Positions 49,150 to 58,943 of a stretch of DNA of 64,000 nt are shown in pieces. Source of the DNA: Isoetes taiwanensis (taxonomy: Eukaryota > Streptophyta > Lycopodiopsida > Isoetales > Isoetaceae); assembly GCA_021234155.1 (NCBI GenBank), contig JAJEKV010000101.1:2213089-2277088 (forward strand), written 5' to 3'. A program made the translations under genes and the position numbers. Numbering within the stretch: position 1 is the first letter of the stretch; the number at the start of each line of letters is the position of its first letter. Under the pieces are notes generated by a model that did no database searches, was not told the origin of the DNA, and was given only the letters and a program-made list of their open reading frames with translations.

Positions 49150-49385
49150 AAAATTATCTATAAAGAACCTTAAGAAATCACACGACTTTAGAGAGCCATA
49201 CTTCCTAAAAGACACATTCCTTAAAAAACTACACTTATTGATAAATCACACCTCCAAAAACTATACCTTCTTAAAAACACCACCACCTCAAAAAACAAAA
49301 ACTACAGTTCTTTTAAGAAAAAAACATACGTCCTTAAAAAACCACATCTCCTAAAAAGAAAAAACCACAACTTCTTAAAACTGCG
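49150..49385 (+). repeat. Degenerate minisatellite, TCCTTAAAAAACCACA-type
   Basis: Words of the type C(T/C)TCCTTAAAAAAC(T/C)ACA recur about ten times with spacing of roughly 15-25 bases, separated by CACA and CCTC stretches. One long frame on plus is a by-product. Confidence 0.65.
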
Positions 49386-49389
49386 ATTT

Positions 49390-50250
49390 GTGGCAGTTCT
49401 TGATGAATTGAGAATCAAGAATTGATGGACGAGTTATGGCAATATATTGAAGAATCCGTAATTGTTGGACGGAACCATCTCTTCTTTGTTGGGTCGAGCA
49501 AGATTTATGTGGATCTAGCTATAGCTATGCATAAAATTTGCTATGGATTTCTGTATAAGAATTTCTCGTAGTTTCTATCCGGTATAAATAGAAATAGATT
49601 GGCAATGCCGGCAATGTTTCTCAACTCAGTAGGATTGATAAGCAACACCTAGTACCCAGTGCCCTATAAGGTATGTCTTCTATCTTCTATTTCCTAGATG
49701 TGGAAGGTTTCGTCTGATTTGTGATAAAAGAGTTTAGATAAGATCTACCAGGCAAACATGGAATTGCATGAAGCTTTATCTCATAAAAGAGTCGATCTCG
49801 CTCCAATCAGCTCCAATCTTCCTTCTAAATCACCTAAACCACCTTGAAGCCAGGTACTTGGGCTTTCGTCGTACTACTTTTTCTCTAAACCAATATGGCG
49901 GACCCAGATGGGCCTCATAGTGAGAATACCATGGTCATAGGAAACCCTCTATCTAATGGATGCACGAATACACACAAGACAATACCATAGGTTCAAATCC
50001 TATGCCACAAATATCCCTATGTAGTTACTCACTTCCCCAAATGCAAGGGAGTTGGGGAAAGAGAAATGTTCGCGTCGCGATAAATTTCTTGTAATTATAT
50101 ATATTCTTTGATGTGGTATAGTAGGTTGGCATGTAAAATGAGGAACAATAAAATATAATTGAAGGTATAAAAAAGTAGATAGCATGCATGCAAGCGTTAC
50201 CATAAAAAAATTGAGGCATGGCCAAAATATAAGCGCAGTTTTGGCTACCG
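49390..50250. other. Intergenic, one T-arm-like hairpin
   Basis: No gene is seen. At 49986-50004 CATAGG-TTCAAAT-CCTATG is a perfect tRNA T-arm-like hairpin and contains the B-box GGTTCAAATCC (49990-50000) on plus. No good A-box was found 30-60 bases upstream, so a SINE or tRNA call is not made. Confidence 0.35.
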
Positions 50251-50319
50251 GCTATGCCAAATTTTTTATGGTGAACCCGAGGGCGTATGCGTTATCTCCC
50301 TTTAACGCCTTCGTCGGTC

Positions 50320-50570
50320 CGAGGTTTTGCAAGAGAAGCAGGGGCGCCATCGCCAGAATGGAGAAGCATCGCCGGAATGGGGCGCCATCGCCAGAAGCAG
50401 GAAGCATGGAAGCAGGAAGCATGGAAGCATGGAAGCAGGAAGCATGGAGGGTTTGCAACAGAAGCAGGGGCTGCACCATCGCTGGAATGGAGGACTGCCG
50501 CAACTAATCTGCCGGAATGGAGGAGCCCTGCCACAACTAATCTGCGTGAAGCTTCCAATCAGCATTCTTA
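50320..50570 (+). repeat. Compound minisatellite (AAGCATGG / AAGCAGG and CGCCGGAATGG units)
   Basis: Alternating GAAGCAGG and AAGCATGG units occupy about 50396-50448. They are flanked by repeated words such as GGCGCCATCGCCAGAA and GCCGGAATGGAG on both sides. Frames on both strands through this block are by-products of the repeat. Confidence 0.8.
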
Positions 50571-51640
50571 TGGGTCATCAGATCTGGCCCTAATCTTCTA
50601 AACCAGGATTTCTCTGTTTCTCTGCTCCCGCAAATCATGTTCTGGCAATGCTTTTTCTGTCAGACAAAAACAAGAAATCGTATTCTCATATTATTCTAGG
50701 ATTTTATAAGATTTGCATGCTAACACTCTAGGATGTTACAGGAAGTTGCGAGAAACAGAGCATAAAATTTCAGCCACTCAGATGTTATTAGCTGATAACA
50801 GCATTTTGATCAACGGCTGAGATTAAATCTCAGCCTGTAAAACCGAGGACCAGAGCGTTAAGGAAATCTACGTTTTTACCTATCCGTTATATCTATCTAA
50901 TTATTAAGCTGATTGATTTTAGCAAGGGGGAAGTTTGTTCGTTAAGAAAGAGTATTTTTAGCGTCCTATGGGTCGAAAATATCCTTGGGGCCGAGAAGGT
51001 TTATCGATGCTAATTTTGTTCGCTAAGGAAAAGTACATTTAGCGTTCTATGGGTCGAAAATATCCTGGGGACCCATTTATACTAGTGGGCCAAATAAAGC
51101 AGGAGTGGTTGAGGCTCCAATTATGGAGGAAGTAGACTTGTAACTCATCATACTAAAACGGATCTCTAAATTTAGAATTAGGCGACATAAATAACGAAAA
51201 CGAGCCTTAAAGTACAAAAAAGAACCCGCCTATGACGTGGATAAATCTTGGCAATCTAACCAAACATAGCAACGGCGGAGATTAATTCTCGATGTTAAGA
51301 TCTATCTAATCGTTTGCCTAATCTGAAGCGTTGGGATGAAGGGCTGCGATGAGAGGAAATAGAATATTCTGTTTTTGCTTTTAAGCTTCCCACCTTCCTG
51401 GCCGTTGCCGCTAAGCAAACGCACGGAGGATGGAGGGCTGGGATGTGGGTAAAATGACAGCTCAATATGTGGGGAGGATCTGGGCGGTTGAAGGGGATAG
51501 GAGGGGGAAAGGGACGGCGGGGATTGGAGCTGCGTTGTGGGAGAGGATCTGAGCCGGATGTGACACGTGGAAAGGTGGGAACGTGGTTTGCAAAGAAGCT
51601 CGGCGCCAGGGAAAAGGCAGAGAATAGAGAAGAATGAGGA
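50570..51640. other. Intergenic, upstream of the SHOU4-like gene
   Basis: No gene is seen. A diverged direct repeat of about 57 bases lies at 50934-50992 and 51015-51070 (shared: TTTGTTCG, then TATGGGTCGAAAATATCC). The end of this stretch may contain the promoter of the gene at 52142, but no clear TATA box was fixed. Confidence 0.45.
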
Positions 51641-52141
51641 GGAGGCGCGTCGCCGGAATGGAGCAACAATGGAGGATTTAGGGTTGTGCCGGAGCTCCCT
51701 TTTGCCATAGCTTTTTGCCGGATCTGCCCTTTCTCTTCGGCCCCAGCTCCATTTCTAGCTCCCCTGCTGCCGGATCTGAGCCTGCCTTACATTCGTAAGA
51801 GTTTTTCTCTGTTTCCTTTGCTTCCACAGAATTCCTTTCCCTGTTTCGCGATTTTATTTCAGCTCCTCCTTTTCTGTCATACATACATTGTCCTAAATTC
51901 AGTGGCGGGCTGTAACGATACACGATTGAAAAAACGGATCTTCAATTCTAATTGATTCCGTCGTTTGTAAGTATTGGTTAGTACTTGAGCAATATATGAG
52001 AGCAGCCTTGTGAGTTGAGTTTTTTCCTTGTGACGAAAAACTCATTTTATACAAGGCAATAACAATAGCATTCTGAAGCCGATCGCTTTTCTAACTTGTT
52101 CAGTTTATTCCATCCACACCGACATATCGTAGCAGTTCACA
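51641..52141 (+). promoter_or_regulatory. Probable promoter/5' leader of the SHOU4-like gene
   Basis: A GC-richer, pyrimidine-rich stretch (51680-51860) is followed by TTCGTAAGAG (about 51795), a plausible 5' splice site of a leader intron, and later pyrimidine tracts. A GGATTTAGGGTTGTG word at about 51671 is telo-box-like. The exact transcription start cannot be set. Confidence 0.35.
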
Positions 52142-54443
52142 ATGTCTAATAATAATACCGGTTTCAACATACCTGTTACGAATTTTCCTTCACATCAGCT
52201 TAGCAATGGACTGTATGTTTCGGGGGCGTCCTGATCAGTATAAAGGAAAGGACGCCCACAATGACGTCCACCGTAATGCCCTACACAGGTGGTGATATTA
52301 AGAAGTCGGGGGAGTTGGGAAAGATGTTTGATATTCCAGTTGAAACAGTAGCAAAGGGAAAAAAATCAGGATCACTTGGAACAACTCCGGCAAAAACTGG
52401 AGGAACAACTGTGTTATCTCGTTCCCACTCCGGGCCCTTACCTTCGGGGGCCCCTCGATCAGCATTCTCTACGTCTGGACCTCTTGCATCCGGTGGATCG
52501 ATTAAGCAGCCCAGCACTACCCAAAGGTGTAATTCTGGCCCACTTACAGGAGCTGGAGTTCCAGGCTCACATGGATCAAAATCTGGGCCAATAACAAGTC
52601 AAGGTCTCAAAACCTCAGGCCCTCTTTCTGGCGGTGCCACACCTAACCCACTCAAGACATCAGGACCTCTTACTCCTAATCTACCAGCAACTGGTCTGAT
52701 CACGTCGGGCCCCCTTTCGTCTACTGGAGCTCCAAGGAAAGGGTTGTCTGGTCCTCTTGAATCTGGTCATTCAGGAAGGTTTGTTCGAGCAGCATCTGTG
52801 CATAGTCAAGCCATTAATAATATGAGCCATGAGACCCATTACTCTTTCAAGGGCAGCTTTCCAAGGATTATCTTGTGGACCGTTGTTCCTCTCTTTGTCA
52901 TGGGGTTCATTGCGGGGGGTTTTATTCTGGCAGCTGTTCAAAACCCTATACTGCTCATTGTTGTGGGGTCACTTTTTGTGGCATTAGTGGTGCTGATTAT
53001 TTGGAATGCCTGCTGGGGAAAAAGAGCAGTTTTTGGATTCATTGCGAACTTCCCAGATGCACAGCTTAGCAATGCAAAAGATGGTCAATACGTGAAGGTC
53101 ACTGGGGTATGTTATGTTTGTTTCTGCTGTTGAGGTATTAACATGCTAGGCTATCTAAAATAGATTTGTGAAACTTACGTCAAGAAAGGCAATTAAGGAA
53201 CTGCTTATACGAATCAACAATTGCATTGTGGAATAAAAAATGTTATGTCAAGCCTTGCACCAGGTTTCTAATATCCCTGACTGCAAAAGCTATCTTATCT
53301 TCCCCTGTATTCTGATGGATGAACACTACATGCTTGGTGTTTGTTAGTCATGCATCTGGGCCTGTTCTTGAGACAATCTTTATAGAAAAATGGTTTGCAT
53401 CACGCTTTTATGTATGGATAAACGGGTCTAGACACACCTTAAACACATGATTGCGCTTCTTGGCTGTTCAATATGGAATCATTCCTGAAATGGCCGCTTA
53501 TGAATTTCTTTTGCCTTTCCTGACTGACAATTATATTTCTGTTTGTATTGCAGGTAGTAACTTGTGGAAGTGTACCACTTGAATCTTCATATCAAAAAGT
53601 GAATCGCTGTATATATACCTCAACTGGACTCCATGAATACAGAGGGCTTGATTCCAAACCTGTCAATGAAACACAACGCCGTTTTAGTTGGGCCACCCGA
53701 CACTTGAGGTTGGTTAAAAACTTCTGACATCTGGGCTTCTGATGTTTTCTACGAACAAGCAATTGCAAAGTAATCATACTATAATGTCCCTAATTGGTGT
53801 TTGCTTATGGCAGAGGCATGTTGTTGATTTCTATATTTCGGATTTCCAATCTGGCTTACGAGCTTTAGTAAAGGCTGGTTATGGTGCTAATGTGACATCC
53901 TATGTGGAAGAAAGTACTGTTGTAGAGATTGCTAGCAAGGAATCAGAACTGCCAGTGGATTTCACCCATTGGTTGGGAATAAGAAACCTTTCAAGAGAGG
54001 ATCGCCGTATGCGGCTCACAGAAGGGTATGTGGCCTTGAACTCAAAGTGTAAATTTATCTGCCTGACATTCTTAGATTTGAAGGAACACACTTGACATGA
54101 ATATCTCAAGCTTATATCGTTTTAAGTATTCTGCTGGATCTGTACATGTGAAATGCTTGTAAAACTTAGTTGATTCAACCTAAATTGGTTTGACTACTGT
54201 TTGTTGTTTTCTTTAACATTTGTCCGGTATTAATGACGGTTAACTTACAGGTATATCAAGGAAGGAAGCACTGTTACTGTATTAGGCGTGGTCCAACGAC
54301 ATGATAACGTTTTGATGATCATTCCTCCACCTGAACCAGTATCAACTGGTTGCCAGTGGACAAAGTCCCTTTTGCCCGCTAACCTTGAAGGAATTGTTAT
54401 CAGATGTGATGAAGTTTCTAAAGTTGATGGCATACCACTATGA
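52142..54443 (+). CDS. SHOU4L: SHOU4/SHOU4-like protein (At1g16860 family), four exons, two apparent frameshifts
   Basis: Exon 1 starts at 52142 (MSNNNTGF, FPSHQLSNGLYVSG) and runs to 53106. Exons 2-4 are 53554-53712, 53814-54025 and 54251-54443 (TGA), all with GT-AG introns in phase. The exon 2/3 junction could instead be 53708/53816. Family hallmarks are MPYTGGDIKKSGELGKMFDI (from 52279), repeated SGPL motifs (about 52430-52770), two membrane segments (about 52860-53025), then FYISDFQSGLRALVK and EGSTVTVLGVVQRHDNVL-like blocks, ending GIVIRCDEVSKVDGIPL. Arabidopsis SHOU4 and SHOU4L are membrane proteins that restrain exocytosis of cellulose synthase complexes. Between 52142 and 52261 one extra G near 52224-52228 and one near 52248 shift the frame. 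The reading is otherwise intact, so sequence error is as likely as a real lesion. An internal ATG at 52261 would give an N-terminally shortened protein. Confidence 0.93.
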
Positions 54444-54740
54444 ACCAGCCTCAAGCTATTTTCCTTTTTCAGCCTTTGTTTATGTTTATAATTGCCTCTG
54501 TTGATTGGAGCTTCTTGCTCCAGTTGGTAGCCAAGCTGTGAATGCCTTTTTTCTTTTTCCTTATGGCTGCTGGCGTATAGCCAGGGCTACTGTAAGTCTT
54601 AAGCTTCAAGGTGAACGTCTAAAGTTCCTTCTGCGTTCATCACCATATTTCAGAAACTCTTCCCTATGTGCTTGACCATATGAATTACCTTGCAGTGGGC
54701 TTGCAGCAATTTGAAGCTGACGAGGTTCGTAATAAACATT
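54444..54740 (+). other. 3' UTR of the SHOU4-like gene
   Basis: T-rich non-coding sequence follows the stop. An AATAAA lies at 54731-54736, a plausible polyadenylation signal, although plant signals are loose and the true end may differ. Confidence 0.45.
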
Positions 54741-55685
54741 GTCAAGAGCTTGGGTAGGGTGACCAAGTTGTATTCATGAGATTGGAATTTCAAAGGGTCT
54801 TTCAGCTCAATAAAGCCTTCGAAGGGACATGCCAGTAGGCAGCGAAACATTCTCACCACTAATTTTTTAATGCTTGACCATACATGTACAGTGTGCCAAT
54901 AACATTTTTGTACTTCTCATACTTGACAGTATGTTGAATATGTAGGGCAGCTTGATCTGGGTCAAGCTTTTGTAGTAGGATGTAGATAAAGTGAAATTGA
55001 GTTCTCAGTAGAGTAATGGCAGTTTTGAAGTATATTCATGGCGATGATGTGGAGGATTTAAGACCTGTTTTGCAGAGATCTTTATGTACACAAATTATGA
55101 ATTGATTATTCTGGGCTTTCTACTATAAAATCTCTATGGAACGGACCAGTATGAGTTTTCTTTAGCAACAGCTGTGACTACTTGTACATTTTTTTGATTC
55201 ATGTATGTAACCTCTCTAAAGTTGTATATTGATTGATAGATTGCTTCATGCAGCTGGCTTACCTGTTTACGCGGAATGGCATTCATAAAAAACTCTGGCA
55301 AGCACTTCCCTTGCCTTCTCGTTATGCTGCAGAGAAATTGTTTAATGGCTTGTGCGCGATTACTTAAGTGTAAAGGCGTAAGTTGTCAACTTTGAAACAT
55401 CACCATTGCAGGCTTTTCTTTGGAGACAACAGGTGCAAAGTGTATTATTAAGAAACTGCAAAGTAAGCATGTGATGAGAAAGTGACAAAATGAGGAAGCA
55501 TAAAATAAACTGTCAAAGCATGTTATACGGCATCTAGAGGTTGTGCTGCTTCATCAATATTAATAATCTGGCTCAATCTTGTTACGAAATTGTCATGGAT
55601 CAGGTGGGGACCCAGCTGTACATGTTTTTGCCTTATTAACGTGGAATATTTATTTAGGGCACACGTCCACATCTTCTCATATTTG
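54741..55685. other. Intergenic between the SHOU4-like gene and the HUH element
   Basis: AT-rich sequence without recognised genes or repeats. Short frames on both strands look random. Confidence 0.45.
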
Positions 55686-55710
55686 ATGGCTCAGCAACCT
55701 CTGACAAGGT
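55686..55710 (+). repeat. 25-bp direct repeat, left copy, flanking the HUH element
   Basis: It begins ATGGCTCAGC and ends CTGACAAGGT. An identical copy lies at 58347-58371. Flanking bases on either side differ, so the match is exactly 25 bases. It may be a terminal direct repeat of the element or a long target duplication. Confidence 0.85.
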
Positions 55711-55953
55711 GTGTATTATCGCTTAAGTGTGTATTATCGCTTCTTAACCGTTAGATTAAGTGTTTTTAAAAAAAAATTCAATGGTGCACAAGTCAAGATG
55801 CTCTCTCCTGCAATCCTGTGCGTCCATTCTGAGTCTTTTACAGGTCAAACTTGGGGTGTTTGACCTGCACCTAAAATACACACAATATACATCAGACCAT
55901 GCTGTATTATGGCAAGAAATACAGTCCTGTGTATTATACATGTTAAAGAGGAC

Positions 55954-56077
55954 CTGGGGAATCGAACCCCAGTTAAACCTGAACCTGAACTCAAATACCT
56001 GTATGTGTCAAAGCAAAAGAGAACCAAATGAATATAAGGAAAACCAGAAACTAGGAGTCTGAGGAATTGAACCTCAG
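55954..56077 (+). repeat. Two co-varying hairpins near the left end of the HUH element
   Basis: Hairpin 1 (55954-55972) is CTGGGG-AATCGAA-CCCCAG. Hairpin 2 (56059-56077) is CTGAGG-AATTGAA-CCTCAG. Stem length (6) and loop length (7) are equal, flanks are similar (GA..CTG, CAGTTA), and the stem difference is a compensated base-pair change. Read on minus they resemble tRNA T-arms with B-box sequences, but no A-box or acceptor stem is found at a fitting distance. Related hairpin-prone words occur at 56290-56306 and 56337-56353. Confidence 0.6.
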
Positions 56078-56517
56078 TTACTAGCCATTACTCAACCATG
56101 CATAAAGAGGCTTCACAGTGGAGCCACGTTATCTAAAGGGGCCAAAGCCCTCTAAAGCTGAAAGGTAGCGTCAAGAACAAGATACATTTGAATAAAATCA
56201 AAAAGATGTCAATGTCATTCATTTACCACAAATTGTCAAGAAAGAAGAAACGTAAAAGTTAACATGAAATCGCAAGTCAAGCGGGGTGCGCGGGGATCGA
56301 GATCCCACACTCACACCAAAGAGCGACCATCGGTACGCGGGGATGAGGTCCCACGACCCACTAAAAAAGACCCATAAAACAAGCAGTGGGCTGCCACCAT
56401 AAATGGCAGCCAAGATAAAAGTTATTTTCAGCAGAGTTCAACATGTTTCATTATCGATCAAAACGACCAAAGTTCAACAAGTTTATCAATTTCTAGCCCG
56501 CCCAACCATAGCATCCC

Positions 56518-57326
56518 TCACCAACAAGTCAATTTGCGGATCTCCGAGTCGGTAAAAGCCACGGCAAGGCTCATGTGAGAGCGTAAAGCATGGATATCCG
56601 ATGGCAAAACACCAAGGCGATCCCAACTGACTGCAGATAAGGCAGCATCCATAGCCCCATAGAGGCTGCGAAGCTGCCTCTTAAGTATCCGCAAGGAAGC
56701 AGCTATGCGGTGAGCTTCAAGACCAACCTTGTATCACACAATTTAAAAACTCCTCGGCCAGGTGAATGTCTCTTCTTCTTCCCGAGGATAAGCAAGAGGA
56801 TTTGGATGAGAGTCATCCACCGGCATGACCACAAACCCAGGGCTTATATGCACATCAACAGGAGTCACATGCACAGGAGTTACATGGACTTCAGAAGCTT
56901 CCGTCTCCATAACACGAAATCAACCTGGAAAATTACAAAGCAAACAAACAAACAAGCAAGAATTAGAAACCTGTACATAGCTCGCCCACAAAAATGGATC
57001 TCATCCGATTTGCCATTGTATGATCTCCAAAGATGAATGGGGATGAAATCGGCACCAACATCGGTACATTGGCCCGAGAACCAAAAGACCTTTCATCCGT
57101 GTCCTCAAAGTTCTCGTCCCGCTTTCGTCTGCCCGGGGATGCTATCATCCCAATAGCGGCGCCGCCGGCCCATTCCTCTCAAGCTGGAACATACCCCACC
57201 GGCGACCCAAATATAATAGCCCCGACATCCGATGGCAAACAAGAGGAAGGATTCGTTACACGCCAAGCGACCCTTACTCTATGCTCATTAATATGAGCAG
57301 AATTAGAAGGATGATCCAGAGTCATT
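56518..57326 (-). pseudogene. Downstream coding pieces of the HUH element protein
   Basis: On minus, a frame from about 57326 reads MTLDHPSNSAHINEHRV and EEWAGGAAIGMIASPGRRKR, then ANVPMLVPISSPFIFGDH, to about 56963, with one TGA near 57175. After a short T-rich, intron-like stretch ending TTTTCCAG (about 56925), METEASEVHVTPVHVTPVDV starts at 56910. The same frame carries on past TAA (56743-56745) and TGA (56734-56736) into RIAASLRILKRQLRSLYGAM, ending TGA 56518-56520. The good codon structure suggests these are the C-terminal exons of the HUH gene, now with a few stops. No domain is recognised. Confidence 0.45.
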
Positions 57327-57354
57327 TGAGCGTATATTTAGAAGACCTCAACAT

Positions 57355-57363
57355 CTTACATAC
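57355..57363 (-). other. Strong candidate 5' splice site at the end of the HUH exon
   Basis: GTATGTAAG on minus overlaps the apparent C-terminal Cys-Met-stop of the HUH frame, implying that the visible stop lies inside an intron. Confidence 0.5.
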
Positions 57364-58150
57364 AAAGATAAGTTAGACTAGGTGTATGCCTCCGTCCGCC
57401 ATGGTAAAAAACAAAGTGAGCAGCCTTATTCATCAGATTTCTGTTATCAAGAACACACAATCCTTTAGTATCACCTGCCCCCCATCTAAGGTATAGATCT
57501 TTACCCCTTTCAACCATTCCCTCGGATACATTGTACAGATGACAAGTATAATGCACTTTGCCGATATCCTTCATACAATACCCGACCATGCCCTCAAAAC
57601 AATGGAGCTTGGTGTTTTTTAAGGCCTTGCAGATCAAAACTACGCCCGTGGGCTTGGGCTTCCAGTTAAAAGCAGATTTAATAGCCTCATTCACGCTCTT
57701 TGGATTTCTAAAACGACATCTTAAAACGGCCTGTACATGCAGATGGTCGGCTGAGGACCCTCTTTCTAATGCCACAGCACCAGCCAGGCATTTAGAGTTG
57801 CAGAACAAAACAAGGCCATCATAAAATGATCTTGGCACATCTTGGCCAGAAAGACCCAGCGTGACAGAAACATCAAGCCAATCCAGATTCATATTCAAAT
57901 CCACAAGTGGAACAGACTGGGTTGCCTGGCCTGGGCCAGATGGGAAGGAAGCATCAGCCTGGCTTCTAGCAAGCCGACCACTTCTGGCTGCTCGACGCAG
58001 GGACATGGCAACAAGAACAAGGGACCAAGACAGCAAAAAAACAGAAGAACAGGGATGGCGCAGGCGCTTACCTTCAAGGGCCGATGAAGATATGTGAGCA
58101 AGATCATCGGCTCCATGCCCATCCTCTGCGCCAAATTTAGAATCGCCCAA
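57356..58150 (-). CDS. HUH endonuclease domain protein, Replitron-like
   Basis: The open frame of 264 residues has an HUH motif HLHVQ (the two His codons lie within 57737-57745) preceded by AVALERGSSAD. About 55 residues later comes the tyrosine motif GYCMKD (YCMK at 57569-57580) within FEGMVGYCMKDIGKVHY. HLYNVSEGMVERGKDLYLR follows. This His-x-His then Tyr-x-x-Lys order defines single-tyrosine HUH nucleases, which nick and rejoin single-stranded DNA. The segment after YCMK resembles what I recall of Replitron nucleases in algae and oomycetes. No helicase follows, unlike Helitron or viral Rep. The last codons overlap a strong 5' splice site (GTATGTAAG on minus, 57355-57363), so the gene probably continues downstream. 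GTAAGCG near 58073 and CAG near 57990 could also be an intron, so the N-terminus is uncertain. Confidence 0.72.
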   Translation of the reverse strand: MGDSKFGAEDGHGADDLAHISSSALEGKRLRHPCSSVFLLSWSLVLVAMSLRRAARSGRLARSQADASFPSGPGQATQSVPLVDLNMNLDWLDVSVTLGLSGQDVPRSFYDGLVLFCNSKCLAGAVALERGSSADHLHVQAVLRCRFRNPKSVNEAIKSAFNWKPKPTGVVLICKALKNTKLHCFEGMVGYCMKDIGKVHYTCHLYNVSEGMVERGKDLYLRWGAGDTKGLCVLDNRNLMNKAAHFVFYHGGRRHTPSLTYLCM

Positions 58151-58346
58151 TCAAGCGCTCTCCTCCAAAGAAAATAATAGGAAGGCAAGAAAGGAACCAT
58201 CGAAATAAAACTAAACCCTAAAATACCCTTTCTCGGCCAAACTCAGGTATTTTATCAGTATTTATACGGTTTTAATACAAATACATTCCAAAAACCTTTA
58301 TAAATCTTATGTAAGAAACATACGACATTTCAACCAGCAGACATTA

Positions 58347-58371
58347 ATGGCTCAGCAACCTCTGACAAGGT
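58347..58371 (+). repeat. 25-bp direct repeat, right copy, flanking the HUH element
   Basis: Identical to 55686-55710. TTAAGTCTTGG follows it, whereas GTGTATTATCG follows the left copy. Confidence 0.85.
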
Positions 58372-58940
58372 TAAGTCTTGGTGGGTGGTCTTTTGCTTCC
58401 AGATTTCGAGGTCTATGTGTTGGGGTCGCTTTTTAAAAATTTCGACTTTTGTCTTGTGCAAACATTTACACTATATCAAACGGTACCAACTATTTCCTAC
58501 ACATGTGCTACTGTTTTAGCGTTTGTTATTTGTTAGCTTGTCATTCAGCGCTAAAGTCTCCCTCCTTCAATATGGTACGAATTCTGTTATTTGGCCAAAT
58601 GGGCCCTTTGCTTAGTATATTCTTTGTCTCCCAAATTCTTTTATTGTTTGACCGTTGCATTTTATATTTGACAAAATGTTATGGAGATTCAAAGAGGACT
58701 TGCTTATAACGGCATCTTTTTATGAACGTGAATTGCTTACAACCCTTTTCTTATCTTAAGGAAAACCATAAAAACCATGGATCTGGTGAAAATAATGATG
58801 TAAGCTCTATTACGTCATGAGGTTGTACATCTACTACTTGCTATACACATGTACTTAGTTGGGAAACTTAATGTTTCCTTATATCACTAATATATATACA
58901 GGTATTATTAGATGTGTGGTTTTGTCATCCCATGGGCGTG
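58372..58940. other. Intergenic, no recognised gene
   Basis: A frame at 58449-58709 (plus) has hydrophobic stretches but no recognisable motif. Nothing else is supported. Confidence 0.4.
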
Positions 58941-58943
58941 TTC

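Larger units (their letters stand above)
55686..58371 (-). mobile_element. Candidate Replitron-like HUH transposon, 2.7 kb
   Basis: The unit is bounded by the two identical 25-bp repeats and encodes on minus an HUH endonuclease with downstream exon-like pieces (58150 to 56518). Just inside the left repeat the word GTGTATTATCGCTT is tandemly repeated (55711-55724 and 55729-55742). Between 55954 and 56353 lie several short hairpins. No RNase H-type transposase, RT or helicase coding is present. That argues against Helitron and cut-and-paste classes. The assignment to Replitrons (eukaryotic transposons with a Rep-like HUH nuclease and no helicase) rests on motif pattern alone. Confidence 0.6.

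Noticed and set aside
49986-50004. tRNA gene on plus (perfect T-arm-like hairpin with B-box)
   Set aside because: No A-box, anticodon arm or closing acceptor stem at fitting distances.
50184-50601. Overlapping frames of 83-107 residues on both strands
   Set aside because: They run through a minisatellite and are open because the repeat unit lacks stops.
51686-51955. 89-residue frame upstream of the SHOU4-like gene
   Set aside because: Pyrimidine-rich leader sequence giving a chance Phe/Leu/Pro-rich frame; lies in the probable 5' leader.
55954-55972. tRNA gene on minus (GGTTCGATTCC B-box)
   Set aside because: No A-box within 30-80 bases upstream on minus and no acceptor stem. A second co-varying copy nearby suggests a repeated hairpin instead.
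57558-58097. Plus-strand frames opposite the HUH gene
   Set aside because: Antisense shadows of the minus-strand coding frame that carries the HUH motifs.
57356-58150. Endogenous CRESS-DNA virus Rep
   Set aside because: YCMK is CRESS-like, but no superfamily 3 helicase follows, and the segment after the tyrosine motif fits Replitron-type proteins better. Not fully excluded.
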